The notes under the pieces are model-generated. The model saw nothing but the letters and a program-made list of their open reading frames with translations, was not told the origin of the DNA and did no database searches. Shown here one piece after another: positions 47,025 through 57,417 of a stretch of 64,000 bases of DNA; within the stretch, counting starts at the first letter, position 1, and each line of letters begins with the position of its first letter. A program made the translations under genes and the position numbers. Source of the DNA: Candidatus Fredericiella danica (GTDB lineage Bacteria > Chloroflexota > Anaerolineae > Caldilineales > Caldilineaceae); contig JADJPH010000012.1 of the NCBI GenBank assembly GCA_016713335.1, forward strand, positions 89,571 through 153,570, given 5' to 3'.

Positions 47025-50000
47025 ATGCCTAGACTATCACGTTTTGTGTTTGCCTTCGTCTTGCTGGCTGCGCTCATGCCGCAGTTCGCGCGGGCGCAGG
47101 CGCCTTCCATCACAATTGATACACCTCAACAGAGTGAGATCGTCGGCGCAGGCAGCGTATTTGTCGCCGGTTCCGGCACAGCCCTGTTTGAGAACAACGT
47201 CGTCATTCAGGCGCTTGACTACTCCGGGATCGTGCTGGGAGAGACCGCCGCCACGGTCGATGCGGAATTGGGCGGCAGCGGGCCCTGGTCAGCGCAGTTG
47301 ATCCTGCGCGTGCCACCGGGCACCCCAGGTCGCATCTACGTCTTCTCCAAATCCCCGGCCGACGGCGCCATCATCGCCGATGCCACTGTGGATGTCATGT
47401 TTGGTGAGGCGCCCCTGCCCCCGACAGATACACCCGAGCCGCCACCCACCGACACCGCAACCCCCACGACAACGCCCGAACCGCCACCCACCAACACCGC
47501 GACAGCCACGGCAACGTCCGAGCCGCCTCCCACCAACACCGCGACAGCCACGGCAACGTCCGAACCACCACCCACCAACACCGCGACAGCCACGGCAACG
47601 CGCGAACCACCGCCTGTATCTGTCGAGATCACCATTCGCATCCCAATCCCCGGCGAGATCGTGAGCAACCGACAGATCGTGGTCAGTGGGACAGGGTCCG
47701 GACTGCCGGAGAACACCGTTGTCGTCCAGGCGTTGGACACCCGCGGTCGCATCATCGCGCAGCGTCCAACCACCGTCGAGGCGCCGCTGGGCAGCTTTGG
47801 ACCCTGGCGTGTTACGCTAGATTATAATGTGCCTGCCGGCACGCCCGGGTATATCTATGCCTTTGCGCAGTCGCCGGCCGACGGCTCGATCATGGCCGAA
47901 GCAACGGTCCCCGTCACGTTTGGCCAATACATGCCCCCGACGGCAACTTTCACGCCGGCGCCGCCAACACCACGGCCGCCCACCGCAACGCCAACGCGCA
48001 TCGCACCGCCAACGCCGATGCCACTGCCTTTCATTGCGATCGACAGTCCGCGGAGTGGCGAAGTGGTCAGCCCAATCGAAGTATTCGTCACCGGTTCCGG
48101 CGTTGCCCTGCCCGAAAACAACGTCGTGGTCCAGGCGCTTGACAGCGGCGGGCGCATCGTGGGCCAACGCGCCACCACCGTCGACGCGCCGCTTGGCGGC
48201 TCGGGGCGCTGGTCGACCGTTGTACGCCTAAACGTGCGCTCGGGCACCTCAGGGCGCATCTATGCGTTTGCCCCCTCGCCCGCCGACGGCCGCGTGATTG
48301 CGGACGCAAGCATTGCGGTCCGCTTCGGGGCGCCGCCACCGCCCACACCAACCCCAACGCCCATTGCGGCGCCCTCCATCCGCATTGAACGCCCCGCCAA
48401 TGGCGCCAGTATCGATGCAAGCCGGCCATTTGCGATTTCCGGCATTGGGACCAACTTATTTGAGAACAACGTCGTCGTGCGCATCCGCGATGCCTTCGGG
48501 CGTACGCTGCGCCAGATTGCCACCACGGCCGACCGCAATGGCCGGTGGGCGGTCACCGCGGAGGTGCGGGTGCCCAGTGGCTCAACGGGCAGCATCTACG
48601 CCTTCTCCACCTCGCCCGCAACCGGCGCTGTCGTCGCCGACGACCTGGTGCAGGTGACCTTCATCGCCAGTTGCCAGGTGCGCACCGACTGGCCTGTCTA
48701 CATCGTGCAACCGGGCGACACGCTGACCTGGATCGCGCAGAACACAGGCAGCACGGTGGCCGAATTGGTTCAGGCCAACTGCCTCGCTGAGCCGGCCGTG
48801 ATCTATGTTGGTCAACCGCTCCATGTGCCACGGCTCCCAGGTGTGACGCCACCGGTCATTGCAACACCGGCGCTCGCGATCATTGCGCCCGAAGTCAACG
48901 CCGAACTAACACCCAACACCCGCTTCATCGTCACCGGTGAAGCCGCCGGGGTCGCACCGGACCTGGTGTTTGCCGTTTGCTCGATGCGAACGGCGCCGTA
49001 GTGGCAGAAACACGCACCACACCCTCCGGAGCCGGCGCAAACTCCGCCGGCGCGCCCTGGCAGTGGAGCGCCAGTCTGATCGCCGCCAATGTGCCGCGCG
49101 GTGCAGTTGGCCAGATCTTCGTCTACGCCGTGTCGCCCAGTGATGGCGCCATTGTCGTCAGCGCGGCAACGCCCGTTCGCTTTGGCCCGGATGCTGGCCG
49201 GCCGTTCATCGCCATCGATGGGCCATTGCCCTATAGCACAGTGCCAACCGACGCCCCGGTGGTGGTGCGCGGGGCCGGCCGCGGTCTATTCGAAAACAAT
49301 GTGGTGGTGCAAGCCATCGACAACAATGGCAATGTCCTGATCACGCTGCCCGTCACCATGCAGACTGCCGAAGTCGGCGGCGAGGGCCAGTGGGTGGCTG
49401 AGCTCCCGATCGAGGTGGTGACGCGCGGGCGCATCGTTGCCTTCTCGCCGTCACCAGTGGATGGTAGCCGCATGGCCGAAGCCGTCATCGACGTCTACTT
49501 TGGTGATCCCGCCGCGCTGGCCAGTTCGGTCATGCTGAACTATCCTTTGCCAGGGACAGTCATCACCGCCGGCCAACCGGTTGTGGTCGCGGCCGGCAAC
49601 GCGACCGGTGTGCTGGTCGACGCGCTCCAACTGTTCGTTCAGGACACCAACGGTGAGGTGCTTATGCTCCTCCCGGTGGAGGTTGATCCTGTGACCGGCG
49701 CCTGGTCAGTCAACCTGCAACTGGATGCGCCGCTCCTGGCCGATCGCGAAGTTTGGATGCAGGTCATCGGCCAGACGCCCATTGGCGGCGCACCGTTGAC
49801 GGACAGAATCACGGTTCGCACGCAGCGCGCGGATGCCGAGGTGACCGGTAATGCCGTCTATCGCGAGCGCATGGCGCTGCCCGAGGGTGCGAAGGTGACG
49901 GTGCAGTTGTACAACGCCTCACTCGCCGACGCGCCGCCTGAGCTCACCGTGGTCGGCGAGCAGGTGATTGACGGCGCCGTTGGTTCGCCGATTCCCTTCG

Positions 50001-50172
50001 TCGTACCGTACGCCAGCGCGGACCTCATGCCCGGTGCGCTCTATGCAGTCAATGCTCGGATCGAAGATGCCGAAGGCAACCTGCTCTTCATCAGCACAAC
50101 GATGACGCCGGCCATCACCAACGATGCAATCCCGTCGCGGATGTGGAGGTCCTGCTCCAGCGCGTGCCATAG
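47025..50172 (+). CDS. Secreted multi-domain protein: Gmad2 Ig-like repeats, LysM, YscW/YbaY-like domain (frameshifted)
   Basis: Signal peptide RFVFAFVLLAALMPQFARA. Then four Gmad2-type Ig-like domains (about 47100, 47625, 48030, 48375), each with GxGxxLxENNVVVQALD, (P/S)G(T/S)xGxIYAFxxSPADG and a strand-end VxFG. Proline/threonine linkers separate them; one is encoded by four 42-bp tandem repeats. A LysM domain (YIVQPGDTLTWIAQNTGSTVAELVQANCL) near 48700 should bind peptidoglycan. Two or three more Ig-like domains follow (48870-49830), then a YscW/YbaY-like domain (VYRERMALPEGAKVTVQLYNASLADAPP). Frame changes near 48970 (GCCCGT shortened to GCCGT) and near 50130; the second restores the ending DVEVLLQRVP at 50172. 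About 1,050 residues. Likely a cell-wall-bound surface protein. Confidence 0.85.
47439..47606 (+). repeat. Four 42-bp tandem repeats in a Pro/Thr linker
   Basis: Units start at 47439, 47481, 47523 and 47565 and encode PPPTNTATATATSE (first unit divergent: PPPTDTATPTTTPE). In-frame repeats of this kind vary in copy number between strains. Confidence 0.85.
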
Positions 50173-50591
50173 GTGTAATAGCATTGGGCGCCTGTCAGGG
50201 ACGGCTCTTACCTTACCGTCCCTGACAGGATGATCGGTAGGGACACCGGCACCGCCGTGTCCGGGGTCATCGACGCAATCCCCTCCCGTAGCATCGCACC
50301 GAATCCAATTCGGCGCCTGCTACAGCAAACGTGTTGAAACACGTTTGCTCGGCCAGACCCGGGGGCAGCGACGAACCCCCAACCGGTTTCCCATATCAGA
50401 CGGTGAATTGTATTCACCGGGGAGATCACCATCCGGCGCATTCACCGGGGGCCGCATACCGCACGCATACCGCATACCACATCCGTTACCTGCAATTCTA
50501 CAAGTTTGGTTGGAATTACTGGAAACACACCATCGTTGCGCCGGGTCTCGACACAGTGTGCTAAAATCAAGTCACAATGGTCGGGTGGCCA
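50173..50591. other. Intergenic region with several hairpins
   Basis: Three structured sequences: a perfect 14-bp stem CCTGTCAGGGACGG with an 11-nt loop (50191-50229), which may terminate the Gmad2 gene; a GACACCGGCACCGCCGTGTC element (about 50238-50260) repeated at 54361; and an 11-bp hairpin AGCAAACGTGT-TGAA-ACACGTTTGCT (50324-50349). Short direct repeats of GCATACCGC lie near 50455-50480. No gene recognised. Confidence 0.6.
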
Positions 50592-51911
50592 ATGAACGAT
50601 TCAAACTCAAACCTAATCTACCAGTCGGCAACCGCGCTTGCGCAAGCGATCCAACGGCGTGAATACTCGGCACGCGAAGTGGTGCAGGCGCACCTTGATC
50701 GGATCGCAGCCGTCAATCCGGCGCTCAACGCCGTGGTCCACTGGATGCAGAAAATGCCTCGCACGGGCCGATGCCGCGGACAGGGCGTTGGATCGTCACG
50801 AAAACTGGGGTCCCCTGCACGGGGTGCCGTTCACGGTCAAGATTGGATCGAGACCGCCGGCGTCATCTGCGCTGCCGGTTACCCGGAACGCAGCCGATAT
50901 GTGCCAACGGAAGATGCCACCGTCGTCGCCCGCCTGCGCGCGGCCGGCGGCATCTTCCTGGGCAAGACCAACGTCACCGTGTCCAACCCGGTCTACGGCC
51001 GCACCAACAACCCGTACAACCTTGCCTACAGCCCGGCGGGCAGCAGCAGCGGCGAAGCTGCACTGATCGCCGCCGGGGGTTCGCCGTTCGGGATCGGCAG
51101 CGACTCCGGCGGCAGCATCCGCCAACCGGCGCACAACTGTGGCATTGCCGGACTCAAGCCAAGTACAGGCCGCGTGCCCCTCACCGGCCATTTCCCGCGC
51201 ATCAATCCCCTGGCGGATCCACGCACAGTCATCGGCCCGATGGCACGCTATGTTGAAGATCTCGGTCTGGTCCTGCCAATCATCGCCGGTCCGGACTGGC
51301 GCGACAGCAGCACAGTGCCAGTTCCCCTCGTCAACTGGCGGGCGGTAGATCCCAAGGGGCTGCGCGTTGCCTTCTACACACATCACCACCTGGCCGATCC
51401 GGATCCGGCCTGCTTCGCGGCAGTGCATGCCGCGGCGGCCGGGCTGGCTGCCGCCGGGCTGCAGGTCGAGGCGGCGCTGCCGCCGCGCATGGAGGAAGTC
51501 TATGACATTACCCGCGACTACTGGCGCCGTCCGGAATCAGAATCGTGGGATGAATGGCGGGCGGATGGCGAGGTCGTACTCAGTAGCCTTGCGGTCGAGC
51601 AACACCTGTTTGCCTGGGATCGCTTCCGGCGCAGTCTGTTGAGCTTCATGGCGCAATATGACCTGGTGCTGACGCCGGCGGCTGAACTGCCGGCCAGACC
51701 TCATGGCGAACCGGATGGCAGCATTGCCTACACGCTCACCTATAGTCTGACCGGCTATCCGTGCGTGGTGGTGCGGGCCGGGACAAGTGATGACGGGATG
51801 CCGGTGGGCGTCCAGGTCGTCGCCCGCCCCTGGCGCGACGACGTTGCCCTCGCTGCCGCCCAGATCATTGAAGCTGCCGGTGGCGGGTGGCGCCAGCCAC
51901 CGGCGCTGTAG
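50592..51911 (+). CDS. Amidase (amidase signature family, GatA-like fold), frameshifted
   Basis: About 440 residues. Catalytic Lys in VPFTVKDWIE (read across a frame change near 50843), glycine/serine-rich signature YSPAGSSSGEAALIAAGGSPFGIGSDSGGSIRQPAHNCGIAGLKPS with the cis-Ser and nucleophile Ser, and FMAQYDLVLTPAAELPA near the end. Between about 50752 and 50843 the correct protein is in another frame (ARADAADRALDRHENWGPLHGVPF), so two compensating base errors lie there. ATG 50592 (MNDSNSNLIY) preferred over 50577. No GatB or GatC is adjacent, so this is a stand-alone amidase rather than the tRNA amidotransferase. Confidence 0.9.
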   Translation: MNDSNSNLIYQSATALAQAIQRREYSAREVVQAHLDRIAAVNPALNAVVHWMQKMPRTGRCRGQGVGSSRKLGSPARGAVHGQDWIETAGVICAAGYPERSRYVPTEDATVVARLRAAGGIFLGKTNVTVSNPVYGRTNNPYNLAYSPAGSSSGEAALIAAGGSPFGIGSDSGGSIRQPAHNCGIAGLKPSTGRVPLTGHFPRINPLADPRTVIGPMARYVEDLGLVLPIIAGPDWRDSSTVPVPLVNWRAVDPKGLRVAFYTHHHLADPDPACFAAVHAAAAGLAAAGLQVEAALPPRMEEVYDITRDYWRRPESESWDEWRADGEVVLSSLAVEQHLFAWDRFRRSLLSFMAQYDLVLTPAAELPARPHGEPDGSIAYTLTYSLTGYPCVVVRAGTSDDGMPVGVQVVARPWRDDVALAAAQIIEAAGGGWRQPPAL

Positions 51912-51938
51912 AGCGTCATGTCGACAAGCGGGAGGGAG

Positions 51939-54144
51939 TTACTCCTCTAGCACGGTGACGTTTGCATACTCGGTGATGGCATTGCCGTTCAGATCCGTGA
52001 CGGTGATGCCCAGCGAATACTCACCTGGATACCCTTCTGGGAATCACCTCAAAGGGCTTGCTGCCAAAGGTCAACGTGTCGCCTTCGTATTCGTTGGTCA
52101 CTGCGTTGCCATCTTCGTCTGCTTCGATCCACTCTTCGTAGACGGTAAAGGTGTCACCGCGGTGGGCGTGATTTCGCGGGGCGCCGCTGCTGGTGAAGCC
52201 AAAGATGCTCTTGAAGACCAGGTTGCCGTCAAACAACATCACTGCGTCGCGCTGCGCGCCGTTGTCGGCAAAGGTATAGAGGCCGTGCACCGAATACTCA
52301 GCGTCTTCCATGCTTGAGCCGTAATTTGTCGGGTCCAACAGCGCAAATGCCTCATTTTCGCCGTCGCTGAGTGCGTAAACCGTCGGCGACCACTCGAAGA
52401 TGAAGTCCTCGAGGTCTTTCTCGGTCCATACCGGATACGCCACCCCGTCGATCGCCTGGGTGTCATCTGCCTCGACGAAGTCCCGGTCCTTCGATGCTGA
52501 AGCTGTCGCTTTCCTCGTCATAGCGGGCGACATCAATATAGATGAAACCGATGTCCTCGCCCGTGATCTGGGTGCCCAGCAACACCGTCTCACTCGGCGT
52601 GATCGCTTCGCTGCTCACCTCGATCGGCGCCAGCGCCAAATCAGTGTCAATGCCGGGGGCGCTTGGCGCCTCTTCGGTGTCGTCGAGGGCGGCGCACTAA
52701 ACTCGGTTAGATCGGCGGTCTGCCCGGTCTCCGGGTCCAACAGATCTGGCAGGGCGGCATCCGGATCGAAGTCACGATTGGTGTAGTGGAAAGCAAGGAA
52801 GTCATCCCAGAGCGACGCGCCGGCAAACCGGCTGGCGTAGTCGGTGTACGAAATGGTGCTCTCCGCCGTGCCTACGCCAACCAGCAGGTCAGGGGTAGGG
52901 AAGAAGATCGTCAAGCCGGTCGAACCGGGACGGCCTTCGCCATGTTTCTCGGCCAAAATAAACTTCTTGGCGGCCTTTTGGAGTCCGACAACCGCAGCAT
53001 CGAGTTCCTCTGAGCCGGCGAATTCATTCGCAAGTTTTGCGAAATTGCCGAGGTCAAGATAGGGCGAAGCCACATCATCGCCGAAGACGCTCTCATAGGA
53101 TTGGGCGTAGGTGCGAGCCCGGGCGATCGCAGCCGGATCAACGCTGGTCAAAGCCATCACAAACTCATTGAGCGCCTCCATGTATGCCGGCATCGCCGAC
53201 AGGTCAACTGCTGTGAGCGTGGTGTCTTTGGCCTGATGTTGTGCGAGTTCCTTTGGCGACACATCTTCATCCGTGCCGAAGTTCTGCGCCAGGTATTCGC
53301 TGCGCGCATCATCATCCTGAATGCGCACATCATCCGTGATGTAGGACTTGACGATGTTCTTGGCGAGTTCGGCGCCGTTCTGCTTGGGCTTGGCCGCGAG
53401 TTGGGCCAGGAACTTGCTGTACGCCCACCCGATCGCCGGCTCAACCTCTTCCGAGGCCACGGCATAGTGGGCATAGGGCGCCACGCCGCTCAGCGCCTCC
53501 ACCTGGCTCATCAAGCAGGCGTCAAAGCCAATGAATTCGAACTTGTCGATCCCGGTCTCCGCCAGTGCGCCGGCCAGCGCCTGATCGATCTCGTTGACGG
53601 ACATCGAACTGCCTTCTTCGGGCGCATCGTCATTCCAGCCGCCCATCCAGCCGGCTCCGTGATCGGAAAGCACCAGCGCATACTTCTTCGCCGGGAAGTT
53701 TGTGATCCCCCAGATTAGGAAGTCCTGCAGGGTCTGCGGATCGCCGCTGTCGATCTCACCTAGGTCTTCCAGTTCCTCGGAACTGACCGCATCCAGATCG
53801 TCGTCCTGCAACACCAGCAAACGCTTTGCCGTGGTCCAGTCGCCGTCACCGTCGAAGGCGCCGTCATAGCGATCAAACTGGGAAACAATGATGACGTCAT
53901 CCGTCGAACCAACGAGCTCGGCCTCGTTCAGATCCATGTAGATGTCCTGTTCCAGGATCTGGTCGTCGGCATTCTGATACAACATGATCAGCCATTCGCT
54001 CTCACCCGCATTGTCAGCCTGCGCCGGAGGTATTGACTGGGCCGGACGCCCCGCGGCAAGGGCGGGGCTATGCACGAGCGATACCAAAACAAGAGCGGCG
54101 ATGACGGCTGCGGTGAAAAACCTGTGGATGAAATTCCTTGACAT
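51939..54144 (-). CDS. Secreted clostripain-family cysteine peptidase C11 (frameshifted)
   Basis: A signal peptide (NFIHRFFTAAVIAALVLVSLVHSPALA) precedes the C11 caspase-like fold: SEWLIMLYQNADDQILEQDIYMDLNE, His in ALVLSDHGAGWMGGWND, nucleophile Cys in FEFIGFDACLMSQVEAL, VASEEVEPAIGWAYSKFL. After about residue 470 comes an acidic C-terminal region (GEDIGFIYIDVARYDEESD; GVAYPVWTEKDLEDFIFEWSPTVYAL; ending ITEYANVTVLEE), which lies across frame changes near 52690, 52495 and 52040. Those move the true stop to 51939. ATG 54144 with GAGGGA upstream. About 735 residues. Self-processing between His/Cys blocks is known in the family; the site is not evident. Confidence 0.87.
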
Positions 54145-54360
54145 CTTTTTTGTCCCTCTGATACTCACGGTCAGGCGCCCACGGTTGAAAGAGCAAGGCA
54201 CCATTATTCAGTCAAAGCTAAGATTCTGCAAGGGGACGTTTCGGAGCGGGTGTGGTTCAATGGATTGAGTTCCATTGCCCGACACAAGCATCGTCGTGCC
54301 CGGCAGGCTTCGTTAGCCGCCGGTGGCGGCGTGGTTGGCGGGGACGACATTAGCCAGCAA

Positions 54361-54390
54361 CCGACACGGCGATGCCGGTATCCCTACGGG
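54361..54390. repeat. Copy of a GACACGGCGATGCCGGTATCCCTAC-type dispersed repeat
   Basis: CCGACACGGCGATGCCGGTA followed by TCCCTACGGG is nearly the reverse complement of 50232-50262. It lies in the 274-bp gap between the clostripain start and the next gene. Nothing else was recognised in 54145-54418. Confidence 0.5.
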
Positions 54391-54418
54391 TCTCACCCTA
54401 TACGGTGGGGAACTGCGG

Positions 54419-55417
54419 CTACTCCTGATTGCCGGTATACTCCGCGTAGAATGCGGTCAGTTGTTGCCGGATATGCGCTTCAAGCGCCCCACTTCGGATG
54501 GCGGCGGCAGCGATCGGCTGTGCGAACAAAACCAGGTCTTCCAGCACCATCTTTTGCGTAATGCCCGCGTCATGGAGCAAGACAACCACCGGCTGTTTTC
54601 CATAATGGAGGTGGAAGCCACGCACGACGCTCTCCAGGACATCGTGAAAGACCGCGGTCCTGCGAAAATCTGCCCACCACCCCAGCACCAGCGCCGCGGC
54701 ACTGCGCACCGAGTCCGCATCAAAATAACCGGCGATCGTCGCCACTTCAGTATGGGCAGCTGCTGCCCACAGTTCATCACCCAGGCGCTGCAACATCTCG
54801 GCATCCAGGGCGGTGTCGAGGAAACGCTCGCTGTCGTTGATCGTCTGCTGGATATTGTTGTTAATGAACGCAACGAGCTGCTTATCGATATTCTTTTCCA
54901 TCTGCGGCGACGCCGCACTGAGCGCATTCTGGCCCAACTTCATCAGCGATGAAGCGCCAGGAATGCTCTTGGCAACCGCATTCTCGGTCAACAGGAAACC
55001 TTTGATGCCCTGATAGAGCACTTTTGGAGATCAGCTTCGAATAGACCGCACTCGATACAATCCGGTGGACCAATGCGTTGCGCAGCGAGCCAACTCCGCA
55101 GCAAGTTCAACCGCCTCGTCCAGGCGTTTGCGCTTCACGAGGGTCGACAGCGCCGTATGTTCATCCTGGAGCAGTTCGACGGCTGCCACAACACTCTCCG
55201 TGACAAAATCAGCCAGCCCACCGGTGATAGGGGTTTCAACCATATAGCGTTCAAGCCAGCCCAGCAATCTCGCCGGCGGCAGCAGCTCATCCACGCGCAG
55301 TTCGAGGAAGCGCGCAACCCAGAAGCCCAGTTCCCGCTCCAGGGTTGTGCGAAGCTGCGCCTCGTCAAAGCGGCGCAACTCAAATTGGATGTGGGCCTCC
55401 AGCATTGCACTCTGCAT
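54419..55417 (-). CDS. Unknown alpha-helical protein (frameshifted)
   Basis: About 330 residues, no recognised family. Starts MQSAMLEAHIQFELRRFDEAQLRTTLERELGFWVARFLELRVDELLPPARLLGWLERYM. Middle part RNALVHRIVSSAVYSKLISK lies in another frame between breaks near 55078 and 55018. The C-terminal half: SLMKLGQNALSAASPQMEKNIDKQLVAFINNNIQQTI, ALVLGWWADFRRTAVFHDVLESVVRGFHLHYGKQPVVVLLHDAG. Amphipathic helices predominate, with no signal peptide and no clear membrane span. It sits 47 bp after the DEAD helicase in the same direction and could be in its operon. I cannot assign a function. Confidence 0.55.
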
Positions 55418-55464
55418 CTTTGAAGTCCTCGTCTAGATTCTGGGCGCATCAGGCTGCGAATTGA

Positions 55465-57217
55465 TTAGTACTTCTTCTTCCACCCAGGTTTCTTGCCTGG
55501 CAGCGCAGACCGATCGCTTGGCTTCTGGCCATGCGGGCGGCGGTGCGGCGCGCCCTTGTCGATCCCACGTCCTGCCTTCGCCGGGAAAACTTCCCCGGAG
55601 TTTGTCATCCGCACGGTCACCGCCCGGTTTCGAATCATCGCCCGTGCCATCAGTGCGACAACCTGCTGCGCAAATTCCGCCGGCACATCCACCAACGTGA
55701 ACTCATCATAGATGTCGATCGCCCTGATTCTGCGCGGGGATGCCCGCCTCATTGCCTGTCGCGCCGACCACATCCGCCGGGCGCACCCCACTTTGCCGCC
55801 CGGCATCGATGTAAAGGCGCACCATCCCGGCGTCCGTAACCGGCATTTGCGCAGCTTCCACGGCCACTGCTGCGGTCAACGGCTTGTCCCCACGCGCCAT
55901 CCGCGCCGTCGCCGCGGCGATGTCGAGTAGTTCACGCCCGCTCTCTTCGGCCAGCGTCTCCACCAGCGCACGATAGACGGACAAGTCATCGTCGGACAGC
56001 ACTTTCAGGATGCTTTCCTTGAACAGGATCATCCGCCGCGCCGCGACGTCGGCGGCAGTGGGCGCCTTGGTCGGGGTCAACCGCTTGCCAATAAACCGTT
56101 CAATCTCCGCCAGCAGTCGCCCCTCGCGCGGCGTCACAAATGAAATCGCCTTGCCGGACCGGCCCGCTCGAGCCGTACGCCCAATCCGGTGCACGGGCGA
56201 TTCCGGATCGTACGGAATGTCATACTGATGACGGTGCCGATCCGCTCCACATCCAACCCACGGGCCGCAACGTCGGTCGCCACGACCAACTCCACTTGCC
56301 CGTCACGTAACCGGCGTATCACGCTCTCGCGTTGGCTCTGCCCCATGTCGCCGTGCATCGCCTCCACCGCGTAACCCGCGCCTGCAAAGTTTCTCGGCCA
56401 GATCCGCGGCCCCCACCTTGGTGCGCACAAAGATCAACACAGCCTCACCGGTGCTGGCTTCAGTTTCGAGCAGATGAGTCAGCACATCCAGTTTTTGCCG
56501 CTCCACGACATTCAGATAGTGCTGCTCCACCGTCGGTGCGGTAAGGGTCCGATGGGTGATTTCAATGGCAATCGGATTGTGCAGAAAATGATCGGCAATC
56601 CGGCGCACTTCCTGGGGCATCGTGGCAGAGAAGAGCACAGTCTGGCGCTCAACAGGCGCCTGGGCCAGAATCCACTCAACATCTTCCTGAAACCCCATGC
56701 GCAACATCTCATCGGCTTCATCCAGCACGACGATCCGCACGGCATCCAGACTGAGCGACCCCCGGCGCAGATGATCCATGATGCGACCGGGCGTGCCCAC
56801 CACCACCTGCACCCCACCGCGCAGCCGTCCAATCTGCTTCTGGATAGAATCGCCACCGTAAACCGGCAGCACCCGCACCCGACCAAGCCGTTTGGCATAG
56901 ACGTGGATGGCTTCGGAGACCTGGATCGCCAGTTCACGAGTTGGGGCCAACACCAGAGCTTGAACGTATTTGTCGTTCAGGTCCAGTTGCTGCAGGATCG
57001 GCAAGGCAAAGGCCGCGGTCTTGCCGGTCCCGGTCTGCGCCTGCCCGACCAGGTCATGGCCTTGCAACAGCAGTGGAATGGTCTGCGCCTGGATCGGGGT
57101 GGGTGTTTCATACCCCAACTCGCGCAGCGTCATCGTCAACGGCTCGCGCAGGCCAAGTTCGGCAAATGCATCCGCAGCCGGCGGACGCTCACTGTTTAAG
57201 ATCTGTTCGGCGTCCAT
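55465..57217 (-). CDS. DEAD-box RNA helicase with DbpA-type RNA-binding domain (frameshifted)
   Basis: ATP-dependent RNA helicase of about 580 residues. Motifs: Q-motif FAELGLREPLTMTLRELGYETPTPIQAQTIP, I AQTGTGKT, Ia APTRELA, Ib GTPGRI, II VVLDEADEML, III FSATMP, IV VLIFVRTK, V ATDVAARGLDVE, VI HRIGRTARAGR. The C-terminal part (MPVTDAGMVRLYIDAGRQSGVRPADVVGA; IDIYDEFTLVDVPAEFAQQVV) is a DbpA-type RNA-binding domain, followed by a basic tail (GKKPGWKKKY). Frame changes near 56395, 56215 and 55735. ATG 57217. Likely acts in ribosome assembly or cold adaptation. Confidence 0.92.
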
Positions 57218-57417
57218 GGGTCCATTCTCCTTCCGAGAAGCGATGCGGCTTGCTCAGCCACACAGATTGCGCTTAGATTTCTGGGTCAAGTCAAGCATAG
57301 CCTCCGGTGATGGTTGCGTCAATTCCGCTCAAAAGGGAAAGTGATATACTTACTCCATCCCTATAGCGCCCCTGCCTACAAACTGGACCCGTCTTTGCCT
57401 CAGTTACGGAGCTTCTC

